From Pseudisothecium myosuroides (taxonomy: Eukaryota > Streptophyta > Bryopsida > Hypnales > Lembophyllaceae), in NCBI GenBank assembly GCA_951799445.1, contig OX637288.1:47879288-47943287 (forward strand): a stretch of DNA of 64,000 nt, written 5' to 3'. Made by a program: the position numbers and the translations under genes. Every line of letters begins with the position of its first letter. Positions within the stretch are counted from its first letter, which is position 1. This document shows, piece after piece, positions 48,459 to 60,639 of this stretch. Under the pieces are notes generated by a model. It saw only the letters and a list, made by a program, of their open reading frames with translations, was not told the DNA's origin and made no database searches.

Positions 48459-50988
48459 TTATTTAATTTTTTAAATTTTTTTATTTAATTTTTTTTTTTT
48501 AATAATTAAAAAAAAATTCCAACAAGTGATGTCACTGCTATTCCAGTGTTGGACCTTCTTCAAGCCTCGTTCTTGTAATGTCTTGTAAAAGTTATTAGTG
48601 GTTTAGTTTTTTCTTTCATCAAGAACTCTTGTGGAGATTCTTACTGTAAAACTTTAGGATGAGGCTTTAAAATTATAAACAATAGATATCTGCAAACATA
48701 TTCCAAGCACAACAAATTTTTCACCCATCGAATTTTTTTTTGTGGATTAATTCTTATGTTAATTTTCAATCATATGTATGAAATAGATTTTTCAGAATTT
48801 TTCTTTGCATAATATTTTATGATTCAAAAGGTTTAAAATCTTTTACTTAAAAAATTAACTCTTTACCAAGTTCAAAAATGACCTTGCAAAAAGACTTGGA
48901 TCAATAAATAAAATAGAATTTTAAAAAGTGCAACCTAAATTTCAACCACAAAGGAAAAGATTTTTGTGAATATTCCAAATGCTAGGCCTGCATATAAATT
49001 TAGAAGATTTTATTATTTATTTATTTATTTATTTCAAGTTTTATTGAAGAATATTGATTATTATAGTAGTATTTTTGATGGCATGGATAGGAACTATAGG
49101 ATCATATTTTACTATTTTTATTTAAATTTAATTATTAAATAATTCTTGTACATCCTATTTTATAAAACATCTTTATAATTTAAAATTAATTGGAATGCTC
49201 TAATGGCATTATAATATTGGTAGATTACAAGAAATTAGCATGGCAAAGAATGCTCAAAGTTGTTAAATCCTATACCCTCAAACCCGAAATATTAGATTCA
49301 AATTTCAATATCTGTCTTTGTTTTGGTCATCAAAATTGAAATTAAAAAAGATGAAGCCACTATCTTCTAAAAAAAAGATAATCCATTGCCCTCCAAATAT
49401 ATCTCCTAGGTCCCTCATAAAATATTTTCTTACACCCATATATATAATTTATGTTGATATGCTGATATGAATACGCAAAGGGGCTTGGATATGACATATA
49501 AACATGGGAAATGAATATGAATATTGTACATGGATATTGGCATTCAAGTATGGATATGACGTATGAATATGATATATTTTATATGTAAAGATACAACATA
49601 TGGATATGACATATGGCCACATATCACATACCAATTGTTATCACATATGCGTTTAGAAACCATATATGGTCTTTAGGAATCATGGAAAAGAATATAAAAT
49701 TTCTTCTTTTATTTTCTAATCCAGGATAATATGATTTTTTTTAATTTAAAAAAAAAATTAGGGAGTCAAGGCTTTGGTGGCTATTTTCAAAAGGGCCATA
49801 TGCTTTGTATACATATGTTGTTAATGAAAGTTTGAAAGAGGACCAAAATTATTGTAAAATTAGAGTATCATGTCAAGAAAATATGTCTCCATCATTAGAA
49901 TCTTTTACATGGCACAGTGATATAGCTTTATTTGTCGAAATTTGATTGGATGTTCGTTTACAAGTGCTACAATTGTAATAAAACATACCTTTTTTGCAAT
50001 TGCAATTACTTGCTCAACATTAAAAGAAGGTTGCAAAGTGGATTAGAAACTGAAATTAGTGTTTTTTTAATAGAAATCAATTCAATTGAAATCACATTTG
50101 AAATTAAAATGTCTCGCGTAATAAGAAGTAAAAAAAATTGCTTGAAAAAATAGGATAGAAGTTTGTGACAAATTAACCTCCACAAAGATTTTATTATTCA
50201 TTCATATGACTAGATTCATATGACTATATATTTCAACACCTTGAACAATTCACCTATTTTCTATGAACAAATTAGCTCAAATTCAATTTATTTCATCTAA
50301 TTGAGTGGTTTTCTTAGACCAAAATTACAAGAATATTGCAAATATATTTTTTTCAATTAATCCTAATAAGAACATCAAAGCAACAAAGTATTTTATAAAT
50401 GAACAAAATAGTTTTTTTAACAATGGAAAAACAAATGAATTTATCCTTGTATTTTTTAATAAATCTTTGTTATCCTATATCCAAATCATAGTATAAGTCA
50501 ACATTTTGATTTTTTGAGCCAAAAACTTTATTTCAATCTTCAAGAAGTTCAAAATCTTACACTAGACCAATACCATGGAGCTTATTAAGTCTAATTTTTG
50601 CATGATTGAAATTCTAAAATTTTGATAGAAACAAGTACTTCATTGCTATGTGAAGGTGAGATTAGAAGACAAATTTTCAAAAAATAAGACAAAAACTAGT
50701 TTTTTTTAATGAAGAAGGAATATTGTTAAAGAAAGAATAAGAAGCATGTTGTGAGGAGAAAATAATGTTATCAAGGGAATTAATTTCATTATTAAGGAAA
50801 TGAAGGTTAGCTTGGGTGGATTATATGATCATGTTGCTTGTACACGCTACATTGCTACTTGCTTGTGTGCATTGATAGTTCTCCTATTGTGAAGCAAATG
50901 CTTGGTACTTTGGGACCTATGCTTGCATAATTGATATACAAAAATTGCTAGCATTTTCTTCTATTATAACACAAGCACAACCATATTT
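45578..50988. other. long AT-rich block with simple repeats, no gene
   Basis: 5.4 kb of very AT-rich DNA. It contains a (TA)n tract at 46126-46151, another at 48426-48459, TTTA repeats near 49015-49033, and many ATATG/CATAT-rich stretches (46700-47300, 49440-49640). Short frames have no domains. No inverted terminal repeats were picked out, although older elements are probably present. Confidence 0.5.
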
Positions 50989-51901
50989 TTAACCCCTAAA
51001 GGACTAGCATGCATTTTTTGGCAACATGTAGAAATTTTGGGCAGGCTGGTGTGAATGAGAATTTACATATTTTAGGCTGAAATTTAATAGGAGGTTGGGA
51101 CAAGGAATATCTTTTATGACATTTGAAAATATGAGTAAAAAGTTATTGCCTAATATGTGATTTTTTTTGTAAATGGGCAGTCTGGGTAGATCATAAAAAA
51201 TTACTTTTTTCAAAAACAAAAATTTGAAATTGGTTTTCAAGAGTTATATATACGTAGAAAGCTTTGAATCATTCCATTTTGATCAATGAGATGAAAGTTA
51301 TGAGGACTTTTTGTCTATGAGCAGTTATGGATTCTCTAATCTAAAATAAACTTTGAAGTCCTATATCTTACTCCATTTTCAATATTTGTTGAAAAAAATA
51401 AAATCATAGGATGTAGATTGTTTATTACAACAGTGCAACCATTGGAATTGTCATTTTTCAATTCCAAAACTATTTCTTAACAATTTTGTATTTTGAATGA
51501 TTCTCTACTTCTTTCTACTTACTATTTTTTCCTATGTGTTGTACAATTCGAAATGATGTGAAATTTTTCAAACATGTAGCCAACTTTTATAGGAATAAGA
51601 ATCCAAAGAAGCACCACCATTTTGGACATCTTTTCATAGAAAGTGAGCTTGTGAAGTGCAGCTGCTCTGTTTTTCGCAAGGCCAATAAAAGGATTTTTGT
51701 CAATTCAAACACTAATATCTTGCAATCCACGTGCTGGAAATTTCTGAAATTTTTACCAAATGTTCCGAGGTCAGCATAATACAAAATCCTATGATTATAT
51801 GTGTCAAATTTATTTTTCTTCTAAAATTTGGTACTTGTATTAAGAACGGCAATTTTTGAGCATTTTCGGTCAAAACATAATCATGGAACTTTAGGGCTTA
51901 A
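50989..51901 (-). mobile_element. family A TTAA-bounded element, subgroup 2
   Basis: 913 bp: TTAACCCCTAAAGGACTAGC at 50989 and GGAACTTTAGGGCTTAA ending 51901. It pairs with 31765-32684 as a subgroup (ATTCCATTTTGATCAATGAG, AAGAAGCACCACCATTTTGG). No coding capacity. Confidence 0.82.
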
Positions 51902-53597
51902 CTTAGATGTGTGCAAGATTTGGAGTCTTTTTTTTCTACATTTTGTGTTGTAACACCTAAAAGACCCAAGCACATTTCGGGCAAAAATTGTGAAAACCGC
52001 ATAAATTTGTATTAAAATACTATGAAAATATGTGGGAATTTATTTCTAGACTTTGACATTATGAATCAAAAGATTATAACATTTGAAGTTAAAAGAAAAA
52101 AAAATTCTCCGACCTTGCTTGATAGGACCAATAGACTTTAATCACTCCTAGAGTGAAATTTGTACATTGAACATAGTTATCTTTTTTGAACTTTGCATTT
52201 TATTTCATGTAAGTTACACACCTGCCAAATTTTAGAAGTAGAGTAGGACTTTTGCACTCGCTACCCAAAGCTACCTAAGTTGCCTAAGTTCAAAGGCTTG
52301 TAAGTCAAAATCATGTGCTTGTATGCCTTTAAACTTTTGGAATTATGTTTACAAGCTTGTTGAATACTGTATATATAAAATTTCAGACCGATTGGATTTA
52401 TCTATCATGGCCGCTCAAAACTCTCCCTATTTTGAAAAAAAACATCAGCCCCTTTCGAGGGCTGTGAGTTCCCTAGAGTTCCTAGCCTATAAAACAGGCT
52501 AAAACTACACTGCAGCAGCTGCGCTGACGTGGCCGAGAGACTTCCACGTCAATTTCCGAGGGGGGGGAAAAATTGTTTTTCATTTTAAGAATTTAAATTT
52601 TTTAAATTTTTTTTTTTAAATTAAAAAATTAGAAAATTTGGCATCGGCGTTCTTTAAGGCCTAGGGGAATAGAGCTGGGAACAGGCCCGAAACGGCCCTC
52701 CAGACCCCCCGAATCTCATCTAATGAGTCCTTTTGAGGCATAACTTTTTAACGACAACTTGGATTGTTGTAAAATTTTCTAGGCATCAAGCTAATAGTAA
52801 AATACACCTATGGTAAAAAAAATTCACAAGAATCTATCAAATATTGCATTAGAAAAGGCCCACTTAAAACGTGAAAAATGTCCTAAAATCATGCCTTAGG
52901 GCTAAAACCGCTCAACCAAGATAAATTGCATCCGATAATAAAAAAGAAAGAAAGATTTATTTTAATACATATGCATCATCTAACTCATGTTCCTTCTAAA
53001 TGTTGTCAATTGAACTCTTGCAAATTGTATAGCATGTGTATACTAAAGTTGACAAAATGTTTAATTGACAATTCCAATGAGCAACCATGTGCTTTCTAAT
53101 TTGCAAGGCTTCAATAAAAAGATGCACTATATTGAAGGCCCTATAATATTGACACAAACGACATTAAAAAACACAAATGTTTGTAAAAACAAGTTATGGA
53201 TTTTAAGCGTTTTGTTTAATAATAATTATGTTTAATTTTTACAAAAAGGATTTGTTCTATTTCAATGTGGCAATTCTTAGTCTTTACAAAAATATGTCTC
53301 TAATTGAATTCCTTGAATGGTAGAGAGATGATGTTTTAGACAAGCACCAATTACATAACTTTGAACATATTATTTTATCGGAATCTATATTTTAAATCAC
53401 ATTTTACATAGTCATCTATTCAAAATTAGGTATATTGGCTACATTGATTTGTCCGATTAGAACATGCTACAAAATAGATGTACATGCAATTATAATTTCT
53501 TACAAGGGAGGAATAGTTTTATCAATTATGTGTGTCTTAATTCTATTTACGTCGAAGACTCTTCATAAATATCATTAATAAGAATATTATGCAGATA
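51902..53597. other. spacer with a small GC-rich core
   Basis: Starts with a weak family A-like end (ACACCTAAAAGACCCAAGC near 51953) whose partner was not found. 52480-52570 is GC-rich, with a small hairpin TAGCCT...AGGCTA (52485-52501), GCAGCAGCTGCGC and two ACGTGG/CCACGT cores. No gene recognised. Confidence 0.4.
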
Positions 53598-53789
53598 TGG
53601 GCAATTTCGTTAAAATGACAATATTATTTTAGAATGGCATGAAAATAGTTTAGAACGGCCGTTCTAAATATATGCCTATACTAGATGGTTCAGAACGGCC
53701 ATTCTGAAATCTATATCTGTCATAGATGATGAAAATGGCACACCGTCAAAGTGGCACTTGGAATACCGCCATTTTAACGAAATTGCCCA
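53598..53789. mobile_element. TGGGCAATTTCG inverted-repeat MITE, copy 1
   Basis: 192 bp. The left end TGGGCAATTTCGTTAAAATG mirrors the right end CATTTTAACGAAATTGCCCA, and TA flanks both sides (53596-53597, 53790-53791). The interior holds a tandem of GTTTAGAACGGCCGTTCTAA and GTTCAGAACGGCCATTCTGA, each itself palindromic. A TA duplication would fit a mariner-like origin. Confidence 0.82.
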
Positions 53790-54317
53790 TACATGTAGAA
53801 AGTTATAACCATATGTAGTTTTATTTTTTAACATGCACTAATAGGACAAATCAACGTAGTCTCTTCATTAAAGAGAGAGAGAGAGAGAGTTACTACCTAA
53901 AGGAAGGTGTTTTAGGTCATTTGTTTTTTTATTAAAGACATACATTTTTACCTATTGACATAGTACTAAGTGCTAACTAAAGGTAGGGAAACCCAAATGC
54001 ACTAGGTGCCCCAAAACACCACTTGAACAAATGTCCTCATTATATACATCTCCTACATCAATATTTATTTCTTGTTGAAAAAACAATTTTAAAAAATCTA
54101 CCAAAAAAGATTTGATCATTCATAACATTTGTATGTAGTATCCAAAACTAGATCCATTCTTTGGTGCATTGAAATCTCCTTTCATTTGCTAGTTTAAATA
54201 TAAATTTATTTAATTAATCTGATAATAAAAATTGTGCATAGTAGAAAAAGTGGCCCTACCTTAGTGTTACCCATGTTATAGCAATCTCATAAATTTGTTC
54301 ACTCAAACCATTATTTC
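53790..54317. other. spacer with (AG)n
   Basis: AT-rich, with an AGAGAG tract at 53873-53889. Nothing else recognised. Confidence 0.45.
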
Positions 54318-55404
54318 TTAAAACCTAAAGGATCAAGGGTGTTTGAGCATAGTCCTTGTTTTTTTGACTAGCTCTTGTAACAACATCTAGTTCTTCATTC
54401 ATGTAGAATAATTTTGATGATCGCCACCGTTGAAATGAAACAAGACTTATTTAGCTTTCCTATAAAAAAAAAGATCAACAAAATCTCACAATTTTTGAGA
54501 AAATGTCACCATTGATAAGATTGATGAACGATTTTGGGTTAGGAAGTACTTTGTATGTACGTTGAAATCAAAATGCTAAAATCGGAATGCTCAAAAGGGT
54601 CATTGCAAGAATGACCTCATGTTTTTGTTCTACATTGCCAATACTGGACCTTTTTTTTCGGGAGTACTTTAAAATTAGAATTTTTTTTTAAAAAGATATG
54701 AAAAATAAGACCAATGTATAGACCTGTAAGAAGAAGGTACCTGATGAAGGAAAAGCCCCAAAAAATTCATTAAGTAGGAGAACCAAAAAATTACATAAAA
54801 TAAAATATTTTTAATTTCCCTCAGTAGAAACATGACTCCTTCTATGAGAATACACCATAGAAACTTCAGCCATAGATCATTAAATTTTGGAACTCCATAG
54901 TACTCAAAACCCCTAAAACTCAAAACGTGACATATTATTTTAATTTCTTTTAAATATAAAACGAATTTTTAATTTTTTTGAATATATGATATGATTACAC
55001 TCAAGACAAGCATCTTCAATAAAAATTTCAACTTCCTACAAGTCAAGCTTCAAAAGTTATTGCAGAAGAAAGCTTCGCCAATCCTTTCGTGACAATGTTT
55101 CAGTAAAGGTCTTTCTTGCAATGACCCAAAAGTGCTCCAAGAATTTTGATTTTTTTCCTGCATGTGCATATCATCATAATATTGATGTGTAATTTTTTTC
55201 AAATGCCTTTCCCATTCTCAAAAAATTCACCAAAAATTGCACACTCAATCATTTCTCAATCAGATTGCACTAATGGATTTAGCAGAGAAAATCATCTAGA
55301 GTCTCTTTGTTGCTTATGGACTGTTAGTGAGATTCACATATCAATTTTTTTATAAATGTAGTTGTAGAAGCCATATAGTGGCCTTATGGTCCTTCAAGGG
55401 TTAA
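54318..55404 (+). mobile_element. family B TTAA-bounded element carrying an internal insertion
   Basis: Starts TTAAAACCTAAAGGATCAAG and ends GGTCCTTCAAGGGTTAA. It is co-linear with 22483-23077 on both sides of an extra piece at 54598-55126. Without that piece it is close to the other copy in length. Non-coding. Confidence 0.78.
54598..55126. mobile_element. 529-bp element nested in family B, 14-bp perfect inverted ends
   Basis: GGTCATTGCAAGAA (54598-54611) and its exact complement TTCTTGCAATGACC (55113-55126) bound the insertion. CAAAAG is duplicated on both sides (54592-54597, 55127-55132). The family B copy at 22.5 kb has CAAAAG once at this point, so empty and filled sites can be compared directly. 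The 82-residue minus-strand frame inside is AT-rich with no transposase similarity. A 6-bp duplication does not match a common plant superfamily well. Confidence 0.8.
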
Positions 55405-55432
55405 CTAAAATGCTATAACCTAATTGTTTCTA

Positions 55433-55612
55433 TGGGCAATTTCGTTAAAATGGCGATATTTTTTTAAATGGCATGAAAACAGTTTAGAACGGCAGTTCTG
55501 AAATCTATACCTGTCCTAGATGGTTCAGAACGGCCATTCTGAAATCTATATTTGTCGTAGATGGTGAAAATGGCACACTGTCAAAGTGGCACTTTGAATA
55601 CAAAATTTCCCA
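55433..55612. mobile_element. TGGGCAATTTCG inverted-repeat MITE, copy 2
   Basis: Second copy of the 53.6-kb MITE: TGGGCAATTTCGTTAAAATG on the left, with a partly decayed right end ...AAATTTCCCA. The interior is the same, including CAGAACGGCCATTCTGAAAT and AATGGCACACTGTCAAAGTG. It lies 29 bp beyond the family B element. Confidence 0.8.
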
Positions 55613-57205
55613 TTTCTTTACTAGAAAGCTACAGCCTATGTATTTCTTTACTACAAAGTTATTGCCAAAAGTAACTTAAATTGCAAAGCAGCACTGAATA
55701 GTATGAAGAGTGTAGCGTGGCCCTGGCATGAGGGAAATAACCCCATATTCATGGACAACTGAAGACCAAATGGAGAACCAACTAGACTCTTGCCTTGGTG
55801 CAGTGTTGCCTCTTCTTCATGAAAATATTTGGGTGACCATTAACTTACTGCAGTCACGCTAAAAGAGATCATTCCATTGCTCAAAGATTGCGACCGGAGG
55901 TTTACTTTGCTTTATATTCCTCGGATCGATCAGAAGTCAACTGCACGGAATAATCTTTCCGGTCTGCTGCGGGTGGAAAGATAAGTTACAAGATCACATA
56001 AGCTTATATATATGCTTGTAAGTTAAACTTGTAAAGAAGACTTCAGGAGTGGATGAGTTCGAACATCCCTCCACAAACTGCGTCAACTTACAGTATAAAA
56101 GGTGCAAACGTGCTCCCCTGGAATGTGCTCGCGGAGCTAGTAGAGTCCCTGGAGTAACGTAGTATGCCAATGAAGGTACAAGAGGAAAAACACTTTCATT
56201 TGTCACAATGGAACAAAACATAAGACTTTGGGTTTGTTTAGATTATTTCCTGCCTCTGAGACAAGTGACAGAATCTAGTGTTAATTTGAAAGGGCCTCTA
56301 TTACTGCAGTGCACTATAGTTCTAATGAGTAGTAGACCCTTGAAACAGGCACACAATTTTGTGCATTACCTTGAATGTCCGTCCTCGAACTTGTTGTGGG
56401 ACCTTGAAGGAACAAACTCTCAATGCCGTTCCAAGAAGAACCCTAATTATTTCGCTCGCTCTCTTGCAGTAACTTAGTGTTTGCTGTGTCTAGCTCCACG
56501 AGAGAATGTGTGGACGTCCATTGACGGGACTCGTGTTTAACTTGGATTGCACGCCACACAGTTTTTTGTTTTTTGTTTTGTTTTTGAACAAATGAACGCC
56601 ACAGAGTTGTTGGCACATACTGTAAGTTACACACTGTCGATTTCCAGGAGTGCCAGTAATTTTTCTGCGTGATCGAGTTCCACTGGCAGTTGGCAGCTTT
56701 GAGTTCAGTTGCTGGGCAGTTTCAATGGGAAGCTTGAGAAGTTGAGACATGAGTACATCACATTACTTACGTGTGCGGGCCTTAACTTACATGAAAAGTG
56801 CTGTTTTAACTTACGTATGTGGTGCATGAGATTGGAATTTGTCAGACGATTTTTGCTCTTGAAAACATGCAGACTGGCTCTGGCTCTCTGTCAGGAATTT
56901 GGGCAATCTAAGATTCAGATTCCTCAAGTCTCGCTACCACTCCATTGCAGTAGAGTTATGGTTGATTGCTGTCGGTTTGCATTTCATTCTACAGCCGAGA
57001 TATTGTAACATCATGATGGAAAGTCAGATGTTAACTTACAATATTCTACGATCAGATCGGATTTGACACTTACAAAATAAAGGTTGTCAGGAAGCGACAA
57101 ATGTTAACTTTGGGTTGGTTGCAACCTCTTGGAATGTGACGTAACTTAGATATTGAATTTTGACACCAAAGTGTTGAATCCAGCTCAAACGTACGGTGAC
57201 GTAAT
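55613..57205. other. single-copy-looking island rich in TAAGTTAC/GTAACTTA words
   Basis: Moderate GC and no recognised gene; frames of 60-99 codons (56208-56477, 56709-57008 and others) show no domain. The word AACTTAC/GTAAGTT recurs about a dozen times on either strand (for example 55982, 56019, 56090, 56624, 56785, 56808, 57032). Each matches the 5' splice-site consensus on one strand. It could be a decayed multi-exon gene, but I cannot assign exons. Confidence 0.35.
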
Positions 57206-57218
57206 TTAATCCTTACAC

Positions 57219-57387
57219 GCAGGAATGAGTTTTTTCTGCTCCGGTAGCTTTCACAGGCCTGAGTGGCATCTTTCTCTTAACCTTCTTGAGCCCAGCTTGC
57301 CCCACCCACGGGAGCCTGATTGATTGTCATTTTACTTGTTTTTTTTAACGCAATGGTCACCGTCTCTTTGGGAAAAAAAGAAGAAAC
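57219..57387 (+). mobile_element. 5'-truncated LINE 3' end with 13-bp duplication
   Basis: 169-bp insertion flanked by TTAATCCTTACAC (57206-57218 and 57388-57400). It ends in TTTTTTTTAACGCAATGGTC and a short A-rich tail, matching the 3' termini of the LINE copies at 29869 and 33997. Confidence 0.8.
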
Positions 57388-57400
57388 TTAATCCTTACAC

Positions 57401-58645
57401 TGAAATGGCAAGAACAAGTGAATAAGTGATCGGGATAAGTTAGCAAGTAATGGCATAATCAATAGTTGTACGGAAACTTTCAAATTGAATTTTTGTTCTA
57501 AATCCCTAACAAAACGTTTTGAAAGAATGTTGGAAAGGCAAATGAAAATGTGACTATTTCTAATGAGTTATAATATGCCACCTATGTTGAAGGATGAAAT
57601 CTCACTAAACAATTGAAGGTGTATGACAAATTAATAAATTGATTGCTTAAAGACCCAACAACAATTTATTTATTGAAGTTTTTTGTTCATTTTTTGATCT
57701 AATCACGTGATTGATAGCTTGTTGAAAATCTTTAAGTAATGCACTACGAACAAACCATTATTCTCATTTTGATTTGATGTGCACGTATTATAGCACATGA
57801 TTGAAGTTTATAAACTTGGATTTTCAATGATGTCAAGGGGATTTTTAGATTCAATATAAGTTACAAAATATCAACTGTATTTCTCCAACAATACATTAAA
57901 AACATACTAGTTTGAGCTATATAAAAAAATTGAAATCATATTGGCTACATTATACTACTTGGAGTATAATCAAGTAGTGACATCTTGTCATATGTCAATA
58001 GCCATTCCTAATTTTACCATTCAAAGGACCTAATATTCTTTTGTCTTTAGCATTGTCTTCTACTCAACAATGAAAATAATACCCCTCCTCAACTAACTAA
58101 GGATATGGGTGATTCAATTTTGAAGAACTTTCAAGTTGTCAATAAACATCATAGCATTAGTCATTGATTCCAAATTATGAATTGGTCCACTTGGCATCAT
58201 GTCCTTACATATCTTTCTATCATTATATATAGAGAGATTTGAGACAAATAAAAGGTTACCTTTACTACAAGGAAAAAAGTACAAGGCCCCAACTGCAAGC
58301 GGCTTGAAGAGATACATCCAACAAATGTAAGAATACAAGAAAAAAGGAACCAAAGGCGCTGGTGGGCAGACAGACCACCCTACCATGGCACATGAAAGTT
58401 CATTTTATATATTTGAGTCTCAAATTGTTGCTACCAAAGACATCCAAGTATTCATCAATTAAGTTTTAAGAAATGAGCATCATGCAAAAAGAATAGTTAA
58501 GTCTCATTTCAAAAGAATGAGTTAGACTTCCTTTACTATCCCACAACATGGATGTGACCGGTAGTAGAGCCTTTGCTGAATGAGCCTCTAGAATAATAAT
58601 TTTGGATCTTTTTGACTACAACTCAAAGATGCACATATACAAGTC
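57401..58645. other. AT-rich spacer with a retroposon-like tail
   Basis: No gene recognised. 58243-58308 (CAAATAAAAGGTTACCTTTA ... AACTGCAAGC) is similar to 61349-61415 and looks like the antisense 3' end of a dispersed retroposon. Confidence 0.4.
58243..58308 (-). repeat. dispersed retroposon-like 3' end, copy 1
   Basis: Shares CAAATAAA(A)GG..ACCTTTA.T.CAA, then AAAA..TACAA(G/A)G(C/A)CC and TGCAAGC with 61349-61415. Read on the minus strand it would approach its 3' end at 58243. Full extent unknown. Confidence 0.4.
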
Positions 58646-59589
58646 TTAACCCCTAAAGGCCCAAGGCCTTTTTTCTGCCAAAGAACACTCAAAACTGCCA
58701 TTTCTATAGCAAGGAGTAAAAAAATTTGAAAAATGTTTTTTTTTTTGCACATCTAACCATAGGATCTTACACCTAAGTAGTATGAGAATGTGTGGAAAAA
58801 ATTTCAGAATTTTTGACCGCTCAGATTGCAAGATATTTGCGTTTAAAGTGGAAAAAACAAGTATTTCAGCACATTGCGGGACTAGATTTTTTGACTTTAA
58901 ACATTTTTAACTTAAAATTTTTGCACTACAGAGTTTCGAGCTTCAAATCTTTATAGTGGAGAATTGAGTTGAGAGTCTAGGGAAAAAAAAATATTCAAAA
59001 AAACTTAATTATCATTCCTAAAAAATTTATTAAGTAGAAGTAGGTATGAGATAGAAGGAAAATCTAAAATATTAATATATTTTAGATGGAATTAAAATAT
59101 ACTAATCCCGATGGTGAGATTGTTCTAGCGAGTAAACTAAACCATGAGAATTTTTTTTTTTGAAAAATTGCAAAAATAGCATTTAGAAATGAATCCTACA
59201 AGTTATTTTTTTAAAGAAGATGCTCTAACTGCCCGAAAAACAAGAATGTCCATAACTTTCTCATAACAAATCCAAATGAAATGAATCAAAGCTTTCCAGA
59301 TAGACAAATATATAATCTACAAGAAAAAAAAATATTAAAAAAAAAAAATCAAATTTTGGCCAAATTGTTTTTGCTGCCCAGACTGCCCAGTTACGAAAAA
59401 AAGTAACATATTTGGCCATAACTTTTGACTCCTATTTCCAAATGTGCTGAAATTTAGTGCATATGAAAGATATTCCTCGTGCCCACCTTCTAATAAATTT
59501 CAGCTTAAAATATGGAAATTTCTAGTCACACGTACCTGCCCAAAATTTCTATACATCCAAAAAACACTTGCCGGTCCTTTAGAGGTTAA
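58646..59589 (+). mobile_element. family A TTAA-bounded element, well preserved
   Basis: 944 bp with perfect TTAA on both sides (58646-58649, 59586-59589). Starts TTAACCCCTAAAGGCCCAAG and ends CCGGTCCTTTAGAGGTTAA. It is the closest partner of 39672-40614 in the opposite orientation, so the pair forms an inverted repeat separated by about 18 kb. No transposase. Confidence 0.88.
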
Positions 59590-60639
59590 AAGGTTTTTCT
59601 AAGTCAAGACTTAAGAAGTTTACAAAAAAACTAATTTAATTCTTAGATTTTTATTTTTATTTTTAGAATTTTAGAATTTCCATGTTGATTCATTCAATTA
59701 AAGAGTAACATCTTATTATAATTTGAATCTACAATCATATGCAAATAAGCTTAAATGGTTGGTTTTAGCCTTCAAAGCAATTCATTGTAATTGATTTTGA
59801 ATCCCAAAATTCATTTTCAAGAATATTATTCTAGCAACATGCCAACGTATTGTTTAGTTGTAGAAGTTTGTGTTTATACTTATTTTACAAACTAGAATGG
59901 AATTTGTTGCAAATGCAGAAATATTAAAAAGCTTTCAGATTGCAAGGTTTTATTGAAAAGAGTTTGTTGTCAAATTGCAAGGTCTTATTGAAAAGATGAT
60001 TGGATGTCATTAGAGCTAGCATGGATGAATTTGTAACACAATTTGCATATATCCCCTAAAGTTCTTTGCAAGACAAAATGGGTTTTGAGAAATTTGGGTA
60101 TCAGAATTGAAGAGTCATATTTTTATTTTATTTAAATTATTTCCCCTTGAAATTAGTGAAACAATGAAACTTCAAGGAAATCAATTTTTTATGAAGATTT
60201 AATGGTTGAAAAAATGTCTCTTTTGTTTTAAGGACCCAACTTGGACTAGGGAGTAGAGCATCACTTTGCTTTGAAAATTTTCATACTTCTTCCTATATTG
60301 AGGCGCTACTCAAATATGAAGTTACTAGATCTTATTTTGCAAAGGACAATTGATTTATACATCTCAAAAGCTTAGCAATCCCACATTGTCAAATGTGCAG
60401 GCAATCTTTAAAAAAAACATTCTTATCCTATTTGTAAGCTTTATTAGCACATATACATTACCCTTAGACTCTAAATTTTTATATGAGATCCTATTACTAG
60501 TGAAGAAATAAGATCCTACAATTATTAATTCTAAAAAATGATTAAAAAATGATTAATCGTCTTTTATTAAGAAGTGTTGCTTGCGAGCAGTTTTGAGAAT
60601 GTATGCCAAATTTTGGCACACAGACATTTTAAACCTGGA
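59590..60639. other. AT-rich spacer
   Basis: Nothing recognised. A short direct repeat (TGCAAGGT(T/C)TTATTGAAAAGA, about 59940-60000) occurs twice. Confidence 0.4.

Noticed and set aside
40432..58831. A 60-61 codon frame conserved in the family A copies at 40432-40614 (+) and 58646-58831 (-), differing at few residues
   Set aside because: Both begin at a non-ATG codon and end inside the terminal repeat. The similarity is explained by the high DNA identity of the two copies, and other copies do not keep the frame.
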